The notes under the pieces were generated by a model. That model was not told the DNA's origin and ran no database searches. It saw only the letters and a program-made list of their open reading frames with translations. Shown piece by piece: positions 9,601 through 19,200 of a stretch of DNA of 20,931 bases. The translations under genes were made by a program, and so were the position numbers. Position 1 is the first letter of the stretch, and every line of letters starts with the position of its first letter. This DNA is from Nemertoderma westbladi (Eukaryota > Xenacoelomorpha > Nemertodermatida > Nemertodermatidae): assembly GCA_032718475.1 (NCBI GenBank), contig JAUCBJ010000190.1:1-20931 (forward strand), in the 5' to 3' direction.

Positions 9601-10092
9601 CGTACAGTCGTAGTTCGAGGAAATTGCACAAAGACCATGTGTAATGCAGCAACAGCAAACCACAGTCGGAACATTCTAGCGAAAGCATTGTATGCTAGAA
9701 CTCTTATTTCCCTTAATCGAAGGATCAACAATCCAAAACGACCTTTAACTCCCAACAATTCGAGTAGAGCCAGTGATTCCAGCGAATCTGTGCCACCCAT
9801 GATGCAACCGCAGACAGCTGAGAACTTTCTCAGTATAGGGCTACCTAAAATCAATGGCAATGCAGCTAACAAGGAAGAACCATATGGGTTTATAGGAATT
9901 GTGGATCTATTTGGAACTGAAGATGCCAACCCAAATAGTTTAGAACAACTTTGCATTAACCTTTGCACAGAGACTTTAGAATACTTCTACACAACCAATG
10001 TGTTTCGCTCTACGCAGGATAACTGGCGTGATGACTGTGTATCCTGCGATATCGAGCTCAGTTACCATGACAATGGGCCTTGCGTGGAGTGA
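6691..10092 (+). CDS. Divergent unconventional myosin, giant exon with N-terminal extension and partial motor (3' incomplete)
   Basis: 1133 codons in one open frame. The ATG at 6691 is preceded by an in-frame TAA at 6658. Residues 1-500 are Ser/His/Lys-rich and probably disordered, with PDLPPKK near 120 resembling an SH3-binding motif and a 17-residue tandem duplication at 288-321. Residues 505-570 look like a coiled coil and 580-660 are helical. The motor starts near 667: P-loop GVSGSGKTH (755-763, family GESGAGKT), switch I NFNSSRLG (807-814, family N.NSSRFG), GNYHIFYQMLAGL after 845, switch II DLFGTE (1072-1077, family DIFGFE), then LEQLCINLCTETLEYF. The Lys and Thr of the P-loop, the switch I Arg and the switch II Glu are kept. 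The P-loop Glu is Val and the NPxxxxY purine loop is not recognisable. About 50 extra residues (1014-1065) precede switch II. The frame stops at 10090-10092 just after 'GPCVE', the family position PCIDLI, so the rest of the motor, lever and tail are missing. Either an intron starts here or the gene is truncated. The class is not assigned; class XVI-like or XVIII-like are possibilities. Confidence 0.85.
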   Translation: MFRRKSNSKRSSAEDHGYTSESAAHHRSSRHKYRGHTATSHSDHEDQVKTGKHSAKSKSSSSDRYRNSNPLEDYFIPPSNPRIFIERNEKGNNMSGSGESLVKPRPDLVQHVNNVVPPDLPPKKTGRGHSSDVEMEGTRRRTNNANRRTTYYSDDERIRSSDVNGSPGSAVGSLDHLLADKRSASIKPRLAPILQSNMLQTNKSNQQGVEYIRATAGVTPYGRNNHRNEPPINSPQKPAVTRAFPSDIRFAAVSKGVSGFQPYKPPGVPQRHHSADDILAANRSIGSQQHQKPVHMPSNNAEKDQQHQKPVHMPSNNAEKDYIIVGNQRFSYVNNIFDKSDHKDAKNYDTSAYNLGKQRKLSSSKSVSSHYSQDAISRSTTDYPTVGQQSASSIAYHSSKPNTTHGSPLRHHNVAMVRPQKISDNIVLRGSSVSSQNGRLDDTSNSQLGRDTHAMRNISFPHNNDDVAIATLGSLSGGYHNTNGYNVTTTDMDLRDEQSVFSQDVESMAEDLAAQKKAYNKLLEAFRMFRDEDAYQLIKEKEISKKLAEDNHSLSSELEELSKKMFEKRKHVTSPLTISPTKSVIVELTKITNSLGDIYNKVNPLAKKLSDVINAKGSNVSQTVVQLQNHLKCISAEIISLRGLLSSKINPRDVNARNKDSPKSENVMNDLIHMQCILSEANIVDILEKMFTNSQNFIWDGPVLLNINGTFDPANSEAILSAPRYNAGENLEKLVYRLVSEYIETNTSQVVILNGVSGSGKTHLAQSIIRVIYERNSSCGTHSEIYKQMAAGVCILQAFTTCHTPTNFNSSRLGFFYEIQMHKYQLIRTKFNSYFLDQSRITDRPWAEGNYHIFYQMLAGLSYDERSKLHLSGYTAQSLTFLKYKCADGYGAAVGNPSESFSQWRQALASLGIPFEDVTRVLSAIMLLGNVEFIESNETMDLDVKGHDEIKSVAALLGVSGVSLYRGLTTRTVVVRGNCTKTMCNAATANHSRNILAKALYARTLISLNRRINNPKRPLTPNNSSRASDSSESVPPMMQPQTAENFLSIGLPKINGNAANKEEPYGFIGIVDLFGTEDANPNSLEQLCINLCTETLEYFYTTNVFRSTQDNWRDDCVSCDIELSYHDNGPCVE
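7552..7653 (+). repeat. 51-bp in-frame tandem duplication in the myosin N-terminal extension
   Basis: Bases 7552-7602 and 7603-7653 are identical except for the last base (gat/gac, both Asp). Each encodes QQHQKPVHMPSNNAEKD. Near identity implies a recent duplication. It preserves frame and lies in the predicted disordered part, where length change should be tolerated. Confidence 0.95.
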
Positions 10093-10094
10093 CG
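10084..10094 (+). other. candidate 5' splice site(s) at the myosin exon end
   Basis: Homology to myosin motors stops at PCV(E), so an exon should end within 10084-10092. Two GT dinucleotides are available: GTGGAG at 10084 (poor consensus) and GTGACG at 10089 (GA|GTGACG, moderate, phase 2). The second would leave a GA- codon, allowing the Asp or Glu that the family has after PCI/V. It is also the first base of the first 12-bp satellite monomer. Neither site is a strong match to GTRAGT. Confidence 0.4.
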
Positions 10095-13000
10095 ACACAA
10101 GTGCCGACACAGGTGCGTCATGACACAAGTGCCGCTATAGGTTCCGACACAGGTGTCGAATAGGTTCCGACACAGGTGCCGAATAGGTTCCGACACAGGT
10201 GCGTCATGACACAAGTGCCGCTATAGGTTCCGACACAGGTGCCGAATAGGTTCCGACACAAGTGCCGCTATAGGTTCCGACACAGGTGCCGCTATAGGTT
10301 CCGACACAAGTGCCGCTATAGGTTCCGACACAGGTGCCGCTATAGGTTCCGACACAGGTGCCGCTATAGGTTCCGACACAGGTGCCGCTATAGGTTCCGA
10401 CACAGGTGCCGAATAGGTTCCGACACAGGTGCCGCTATAGGTTCCGACACAGGTGCCGCTATAGGTTCCGACACAGGTGCCGCTATAGGTTCCGACACAG
10501 GTGCCGCTATAGGTTCCGACACAGGTGCCGCTATAGGTTCCGACACAAGTGCCGCTATAGGTTCCGACACAGGTGCCGCTATAGGTTCCGACACAGGTGC
10601 CGCTATAGGTTCCGACACAGGTGCCGCTATAGGTTCCGACACAGGTGCCGCTATAGGTTCCGACACAGGTGCCGCTATAGGTTCCGACACAGGTGCCGCT
10701 ATAGGTTCCGACACAAGTGCCGCTATAGGTTCCGACACAGGTGCCGCTATAGGTTCCGACACAAGTGCCGCTATAGGTTCCGACACAGGTGCCGCTATAG
10801 GTTCCGACACAGGTGCCGCTATAGGTTCCGACACAGGTGCCGCTATAGGTTCCGACACAGGTGCCGCTATAGGTTCCGACACAAGTGCCGCTATAGGTTC
10901 CGACACAGGTGCCGCTATAGGTTCCGACACAAGTGCCGCTATAGGTTCCGACACAAGTGCCGCTATAGGTTCCGACACAGGTGCCGCTATAGGTTCCGAC
11001 ACAAGTGCCGCTATAGGTTCCGACACAGGTGCCGCTATAGGTTCCGACACAGGTGCCGCTATAGGTTCCGACACAGGTGCCGCTATAGGTTCCGACACAG
11101 GTGCCGCTATAGGTTCCGACACAGGTGCCGCTATAGGTTCCGACACAGGTGCCGCTATAGGTTCCGACACAGGTGCCGCTATAGGTTCCGACACAGGTGC
11201 CGCTATAGGTTCCGACACAGGTGCCGCTATAGGTTCCGACACAGGTGCCGCTATAGGTTCCGACACAGGTGCCGCTATAGGTTCCGACACAGGTGCCGCT
11301 ATAGGTTCCGACACAAGTGCCGCTATAGGTTCCGACACAAGTGCCGCTATAGGTTCCAACATAGGTGCCGCTATAGGTTCCGACACAAGTGCCGCTATAG
11401 GTTCCGACACAGGTGCCGCTATAGGTTCCGACACAGGTGCCGCTATAGGTTCCGACACAGGTGCCGCTATAGGTTCCGACACAGGTGCCGCTATAGGTTC
11501 CGTCACAGGTGCCGAATAGGTTCCGACACAGGTGCCGCTATAGGTTCCGACACAGGTGCCGCTATAGGTTCCGACACAGGTGCCGCTATAGGTTCCGACA
11601 CAGGTGCCGCTATAGGTTCCGACACAGGTGCCGCTATAGGTTCCGACACAGGTGCCGCTATAGGTTCCGACACAGGTGCCGCTATAGGTTCCGACACAGG
11701 TGCCGCTATAGGTTCCGACACAGGTGCCGCTATAGGTTCCGACACAAGTGCCGCTATAGGTTCCGACACAGGTGCCGCTATAGGTTCCGACACAGGTGCC
11801 GCTATAGGTTCCGACACAGGTGCCGCTATAGGTTCCGACACAGGTGCCGCTATAGGTTCCGACACAAGTGCCGCTATAGGTTCCGACACAGGTGCCGCTA
11901 TAGGTTCCGACACAGGTGCCGCTATAGGTTCCGACACAGGTGCCGCTATAGGTTCCGACACAAGTGCCGCTATAGGTTCCGACACAGGTGCCGCTATAGG
12001 TTCCGACACAGGTGCCGCTATAGGTTCCGACACAAGTGCCGCTATAGGTTCCGACACAGGTGCCGCTATAGGTTCCGACACAGGTGCCGCTATAGGTTCC
12101 GACACAGGTGCCGCTATAGGTTCCGACACAGGTGCCGCTATAGGTTCCGACACAGGTGCCGCTATAGGTTCCGACACAGGTGCCGACATAGGTTCCGACA
12201 CAGGTGCCGCTATAGGTTCCGACACAGGTGCCGCTATAGGTTCCGACACAGGTGCCGCTATAGGTTCCGACACAGGTGCCGCTATAGGTTCCGACACAGG
12301 TGCCGCTATAGGTTCCGACACAGGTGCCGCTATAGGTTCCGACACAGGTGCCGCTATAGGTTCCGACACAGGTGCCGCTATAGGTTCCGACACAGGTGCC
12401 GCTATAGGTTCCGACACAGGTGCCGCTATAGGTTCCGACACAGGTGCCGCTATAGGTTCCGACACAGGTGCCGCTATAGGTTCCGACACAGGTGCCGCTA
12501 TAGGTTCCGACACAGGTGCCGCTATAGGTTCCGACACAGGTGCCGCTATAGGTTCCGACACAAGTGCCGCTATAGGTTCCGACACAGGTGCCGCTATAGG
12601 TTCCGACACAGGTGCCGCTATAGGTTCCGACACAGGTGCCGCTATAGGTTCCGACACAGGTGCCGCTATAGGTTCCGACACAGGTGCCGCTATAGGTTCC
12701 GACACAAGTGCCGCTATAGGTTCCGACACAGGTGCCGCTATAGGTTCCGACACAGGTGCCGCTATAGGTTCCGACACAGGTGCCGCTATAGGTTCCGACA
12801 CAGGTGCCGCTATAGGTTCCGACACAGGTGCCGCTATAGGTTCCGACACAGGTGCCGCTATAGGTTCCGACACAGGTGCCGTATAGGTTCCGACACAGGT
12901 GCCGCTATAGGTTCCGACACAGGTGCCGCTATAGGTTCCGACACAGGTGCCGCTATAGGTTCCGACACAGGTGCCGCTATAGGTTCCGACACAGGTGCCG

Positions 13001-15920
13001 CTATAGGTTCCGACACAGGTGCCGCTATAGGTTCCGACACAGGTGCCGCTATAGGTTCCGACACAGGTGCCGCTATAGGTTCCGACACAGGTGCCGCTAT
13101 AGGTTCCGACACAGGTGCCGCTATAGGTTCCGACACAGGTGCCGCTATAGGTTCCGACACAAGTGCCGCTATAGGTTCCGACACAGGTGCCGCTATAGGT
13201 TCCGACACAGGTGCCGCTATAGGTTCCGACACAGGTGCCGCTATAGGTTCCGACACAGGTGCCGCTATAGGTTCCGACACAGGTGCCGCTATAGGTTCCG
13301 ACACAGGTGCCGCTATAGGTTCCGACACAGGTGCCGCTATAGGTTCCGACACAGGTGCCGCATAGGTTCCGACACAGGTGCCGCTATAGGTTCCGACACA
13401 GGTGCCGCTATAGGTTCCGACACAGGTGCCGCTATAGGTTCCGACACAGGTGCCGCTATAGGTTCCGACACAGGTGCCGCTATAGGTTCCGACACAGGTG
13501 CCGCTATAGGTTCCGACACAGGTGCCGCTATAGGTTCCGACACAGGTGCCGCTATAGGTTCCGACACAGGTGCCGCTATAGGTTCCGACACAGGTGCCGC
13601 TATAGGTTCCGACACAGGTGCCGCTATAGGTTCCGACACAGGTGCCGCTATAGGTTCCGACACAGGTGCCGCTATAGGTTCCGACACAGGTGCCGCTATA
13701 GGTTCCGACACAGGTGCCGCTATAGGTTCCGACACAGGTGCCGCTATAGGTTCCGACACAGGTGCCGCTATAGGTTCCGACACAGGTGCCGCTATAGGTT
13801 CCGACACAGGTGCCGCTATAGGTTCCGACACAGGTGCCGCTATAGGTTCCGACACAGGTGCCGCTATAGGTTCCGACACAGGTGCCGCTATAGGTTCCGA
13901 CACAGGTGCCGCTATAGGTTCCGACACAGGTGCCGCTATAGGTTCCGACACAGGTGCCGCTATAGGTTCCGACACAGGTGCCGCTATAGGTTCCGACACA
14001 GGTGCCGCTATAGGTTCCGACACAGGTGCCGCTATAGGTTCCGACACAGGTGCCGCTATAGGTTCCGACACAGGTGCCGCTATAGGTTCCGACACAGGTG
14101 CCGCTATAGGTTCCGACACAGGTGCCGCTATAGGTTCCGACACAGGTGCCGCTATAGGTTCCGACACAGGTGCCGCTATAGGTTCCGACACAGGTGCCGC
14201 TATAGGTTCCGACACAGGTGCCGCTATAGGTTCCGACACAGGTGCCGCTATAGGTTCCGACACAGGTGCCGCTATAGGTTCCGACACAGGTGCCGCTATA
14301 GGTTCCGACACAGGTGCCGCTATAGGTTCCGACACAGGTGCCGCTATAGGTTCCGACACAGGTGCCGCTATAGGTTCCGACACAGGTGCCGCTATAGGTT
14401 CCGACACAGGTGCCGCTATAGGTTCCGACACAGGTGCCGCTATAGGTTCCGACACAGGTGCCGCATAGGTTCCGACACAGGTGCCGCTATAGGTTCCGAC
14501 ACAGGTGCCGCTATAGGTTCCGACACAGGTGCCGCTATAGGTTCCGACACAGGTGCCGCTATAGGTTCCGACACAGGTGCCGCTATAGGTTCCGACACAG
14601 GTGCCGCATAGGTTCCGACACAGGTGCCGCTATAGGTTCCGACACAGGTGCCGCTATAGGTTCCGACACAGGTGCCGCTATAGGTTCCGACACAGGTGCC
14701 GCTATAGGTTCCGACACAGGTGCCGCATAGGTTCCGACACAGGTGCCGCTATAGGTTCCGACACAGGTGCCGAATAGGTTCCGACACAGGTGCCGCTATA
14801 GGTTCCGACACAGGTGCCGCTATAGGTTCCGACACAGGTGCCGCTATAGGTTCCGACACAGGTGCCGCTATAGGTTCCGACACAGGTGCCGCTATAGGTT
14901 CCGACACAGGTGCCGCTATAGGTTCCGACACAGGTGCCGCTATAGGTTCCGACACAGGTGCCGCTATAGGTTCCGACACAGGTGCCGCTATAGGTTCCGA
15001 CACAGGTGCCGCTATAGGTTCCGACACAGGTGCCGCTATAGGTTCCGACACAGGTGCCGAATAGGTTCCGACACAGGTGCCGCTATAGGTTCCGACACAG
15101 GTGCCGAATAGGTTCCGACACAGGTGCCGACTATAGGTTCCGACACAAGTGCCGCTATAGGTTCCGACACAGGTGCCGCTATAGGTTCCGACACAGGTGC
15201 CGCTATAGGTTCCGACACAGGTGCCGCTATAGGTTCCGACACAGGTGCCGCTATAGGTTCCGACACAGGTGCCGCTATAGGTTCCGACACAGGTGCCGCT
15301 ATAGGTTCCGACACAGGTGCCGCTATAGGTTCCGACACAGGTGCCGCTATAGGTTCCGACACAGGTGCCGCTATAGGTTCCGACACAGGTGCCGAATAGG
15401 TTCCGACACAGGTGCCGCTATAGGTTCCGACACAGGTGCCGCTATAGGTTCCGACACAGGTGCCGACATAGGTTCCGACACAAGTGCCGCTATAGGTTCC
15501 GACACAGGTGCCGCTATAGGTTCCGACACAGGTGCCGCATAGGTTCCGACACAGGTGCCGCTATAGGTTCCGACACAGGTGCCGAATAGGTTCCGACACA
15601 GGTGCCGACATAGGTTCCGACACAGGTGCCGCTATAGGTTCCGACACAGGTGCGTCATGACATAGGTTCCGCTATAGGTGCCGACATAGGTTCCGCCACA
15701 GGTGCCGAATAGGTTCCGACACAGGTGCCGACATAGGTTCCGAAACATGTGCCGACACAGGTGTCGACACAGGTGCCGACACAGGTGTCGACACAGGTGC
15801 CGACAGAGGTGCCGACATAGGTGCCGACAGAGGTGCCGAAACAGGTGCAGACACAGGTGCCGACAGAGGCACCGACACAGGTGCTGCCATAAGTGCCGAC
15901 ACAGGAGACTACACAGTTGC
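10089..15920. repeat. 12/24-bp satellite array, over 200 copies
   Basis: The 24-bp unit is two related 12-mers, GTGCCGCTATAG and GTTCCGACACAG. The array starts with simple 12-mers in register from 10089 (GTGACGACACAA, GTGCCGACACAG). After about 15690 it decays to irregular 12-mers of the GTGCCGACACAG type. Variants include AAGTG for AGGTG, common from 10260 to 12720 and rare afterwards, and 23-bp units: 'gccgaatagg' near 10160, 10190, 10250, 10410, 11512, 14770, 15058, 15105, 15390 and 15585; 'gccgcatagg' near 13360, 14460, 14606, 14725 and 15536; 'gccgtatagg' near 12880. From about 13380 to 14460 the units are essentially identical. Because 24 is a multiple of 3, both strands carry long open frames such as repeated GSDTGAAI, RFRHRCRY and SEPIAAPV. 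They stop or shift at the 23-bp units and are not genes. The odd monomer 'gtgcgtcatgac' occurs at 10113, 10199 and 15650, i.e. only near the two ends. Confidence 0.97.
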
Positions 15921-16292
15921 TATGAATAAAAATTCGGTAAAAAAAGGTTATAAAAATTCGGGCTCACCCACTAATGAGGCGTGAGATGAAAATATTTCAT
16001 GAAACCTGATTAAGATCTTTAGAAAAGTTTTTCTTTTTTTTGTGGGGGGGGGGGGGGGGGGGGGTGGGGGTGGCATGTGCCTCAATAAAGACATTATATG
16101 TGTATGTATATGTGGGGGGGGGGGGGGGGGGGGGATAGTGACCGTCAAGTCACCCATATACAAAAGGTGACAATATCTCGCGTCATCAGCACCCCGGTAA
16201 ATTATTTTACAATTAATTAGTTAGTTAATTAAATTCACAATCAATTGTGTACACTAATAAAAAGTTTAATAAGTTGTACTATAGTACACCAT
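15921..16292. other. spacer between the two satellites, with two 21-bp G runs
   Basis: No gene seen. It contains G runs of 21 bp at 16044-16064 and 16114-16134, both preceded by 'tgt'. 'aaaaattcgg' is repeated at 15929 and 15952. Plus-strand AATAAA hexamers lie at 15925, 16084 and 16256. If NAXE is transcribed through its array, the right part of this spacer would be its 3' UTR end. Confidence 0.6.
16265..16270 (-). terminator. possible NAXE polyadenylation signal
   Basis: The minus strand reads ATTAAA here, about 25 bp past the distal end of the 43-bp array and followed by AT-rich sequence. ATTAAA is the second most common animal poly(A) signal. If used, the NAXE 3' UTR would include the whole array of about 4.1 kb. 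The 43-bp unit itself shows no AATAAA. Confidence 0.25.
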
Positions 16293-19200
16293 GGTACCGG
16301 GGTAGGTCGGTGACCTACAGTTGTACAACGCAGTCGGTACCGGGGTAGGTCGGCAACCTACAGTCGTACAACGCAGTCGGTACCGGGGTAGGTCGGTAAC
16401 CTACAGTCGTACAACGCAGTCGGTACCGGGGTAGGTCGGTAACCTACAGTCGTACAACGCAGTCGGTACCGGGGTAGGTCGGCAACCTACAGTCGTACAA
16501 CGCAGTCGGTACCGGGGTAGGTCGGTAACCTACAGTCGTACAACGCAGTCGGTACCGGGGTAGGTCGGTAACCTACAGTCGTACAACGCAGTCGGTACCG
16601 GGGTAGGTCGGTAACCTACAGTCGTACAACGCAGTCGGTACCGGGGTAGGTCGGTAACCTACAGTCGTACAACGCAGTCGGTACCGGCGGTAGGTCGGTA
16701 ACCTACAGTCGTACAACGCAGTCGGTACCGGGGTACGTCGGTAACCTCCAGTCGTACAACGCAGTCGGTACCGGGGTAGGTCGGTAACCTACAGTCGTAC
16801 AACGCAGTCGGTACCGGGGTAGGTCGGTAACCTACAGTCGTACAACGCAGTCGGTACCGGGGTAGGTCGGTAACCTACAGTCGTACAACGCAGTCGGTAC
16901 CGGGGTAGGTCGGTAACCTACAGTCGTACAACGCAGTCGGTGCCGGGGTAGGTCGGTAACCTACAGTCGTACAACGCAGTCGGTACCGGGGTAGGTCGGT
17001 AACCTACAGTCGTACAACGCAGTCGGTACCAGGGTAGGTCGGTAACCTACAGTCGTACAACGCAGTCGGTACCGGGGTAGGTCGGTAACCTACAGTCGTA
17101 CAACGCAGTCGGTACCGGGGTAGGTCGGTAACCTACAGTCGTACAACGCAGTCGGTACCGGGGTAGGTCGGTAACCTACAGTCGTACAACGCAGTCGGTA
17201 CCGGGGTAGGTCGGTAACCTACAGTCGTACAACGCAGTCGGTACCGGGGTAGGTCGGTAACCTACAGTCGTACAACGCAGTCGGTACCGGGGTAGGTCGG
17301 TAACCTACAGTCGTACAACGCAGTCGGTACCGGGGTAGGTCGGTAACCTACAGTCGTACAACGCAGTCGGTACCGGGGTAGGTCGGTAACCTACAGTCGT
17401 ACAACGCAGTCGGTACCGGGGTAGGTCGGTAACCTACAGTCGTACAACGCAGTCGGTACCGGGGTAGGTCGGTAACCTACAGTCGTACAACGCAGTCGGT
17501 ACCGGGGTAGGTCGGTAACCTACAGTCGTACAACGCAGTCGGTACCGGGGTAGGTCGGTAACCTACAGTCGTACAACGCAGTCGGTACCGGGGTAGGTCG
17601 GTAACCTACAGTCGTACAACGCAGTCGGTACCGGGGTAGGTCGGTAACCTACAGTCGTACAACGCAGTCGGTACCGGGGTAGGTCGGTAACCTACAGTCG
17701 TACAACGCAGTCGGTACCGGGGTAGGTCGGTAACCTACAGTCGTACAACGCAGTCGGTACCGGGGTAGGTCGGTAACCTACAGTCGTACAACGCAGTCGG
17801 TACCGGGGTAGGTCGGTAACCTACAGTCGTACAACGCAGTCGGTACCGGGGTAGGTCGGTAACCTACAGTCGTACAACGCAGTCGGTACCGGGGTAGGTC
17901 GGTAACCTACAGTCGTACAACGCAGTCGGTACCGGGGTAGGTCGGTAACCTACAGTCGTACAACGCAGTCGGTACCGGGGTAGGTCGGTAACCTACAGTC
18001 GTACAACGCAGTCGGTACCGGGGTAGGTCGGTAACCTACAGTCGTACAACGCAGTCGGTACCGGGGTAGGTCGGTAACCTACAGTCGTACAACGCAGTCG
18101 GTACCGGGGTAGGTCGGTAACCTACAGTCGTACAACGCAGTCGGTACCGGGGTAGGTCGGTAACCTACAGTCGTACAACGCAGTCGGTACCGGGGTAGGT
18201 CGGTAACCTACAGTCGTACAACGCAGTCGGTACCGGGGTAGGTCGGTAACCTACAGTCGTACAACGCAGTCGGTACCGGGGTAGGTCGGTAACCTACAGT
18301 CGTACAACGCAGTCGGTACCGGGGTAGGTCGGTAACCTACAGTCGTACAACGCAGTCGGTACCGGGGTAGGTCGGTAACCTACAGTCGTACAACGCAGTC
18401 GGTACCGGGGTAGGTCGGTAACCTACAGTCGTACAACGCAGTCGGTACCGGGGTAGGTCGGTAACCTACAGTCGTACAACGCAGTCGGTACCGGGGTAGG
18501 TCGGTAACCTACAGTCGTACAACGCAGTCGGTACCGGGGTAGGTCGGTAACCTACAGTCGTACAACGCAGTCGGTACCGGGGTAGGTCGGTAACCTACAG
18601 TCGTACAACGCAGTCGGTACCGGGGTAGGTCGGTAACCTACAGTCGTACAACGCAGTCGGTACCGGGGTAGGTCGGTAACCTACAGTCGTACAACGCAGT
18701 CGGTACCGGGGTAGGTCGGTAACCTACAGTCGTACAACGCAGTCGGTACCGGGGTAGGTCGGTAACCTACAGTCGTACAACGCAGTCGGTACCGGGGTAG
18801 GTCGGTAACCTACAGTCGTACAACGCAGTCGGTACCGGGGTAGGTCGGTAACCTACAGTCGTACAACGCAGTCGGTACCGGGGTAGGTCGGTAACCTACA
18901 GTCGTACAACGCAGTCGGTACCGGGGTAGGTCGGTAACCTACAGTCGTACAACGCAGTCGGTACCGGGGTAGGTCGGTAACCTACAGTCGTACAACGCAG
19001 TCGGTGCGGGGGTAGGTCGGTAACCTACAGTCGTACAACGCAGTCGGTACCGGGGTAGGTCGGTAACCTACAGTCGTACAACGCAGTCGGTACCGGGGTA
19101 GGTCGGTAACCTACAGTCGTACAACGCAGTCGGTACCGGGGTAGGTCGGTAACCTACAGTCGTACAACGCAGTCGGTACCGGGGTAGGTCGGTAACCTAC

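Noticed and set aside
10239-15589. Many long open frames on both strands (up to 826 codons) inside the 24-bp array
   Set aside because: They arise because the period is a multiple of three. All are pure repeats (GSDTGAAI, RFRHRCRY, SEPIAAPV), overlap on both strands, and end where a 23-bp unit shifts frame.
10101-15640. CAGGTG E-boxes in most 24-bp units as a Snail/ZEB sponge
   Set aside because: The hexamer is present in nearly every unit, but it is a fixed part of the monomer. Nothing in the sequence shows binding or function.
15948-16163. 71-codon minus-strand frame with two proline tracts
   Set aside because: The proline tracts are the two 21-bp G runs, and the remainder is low-complexity spacer.
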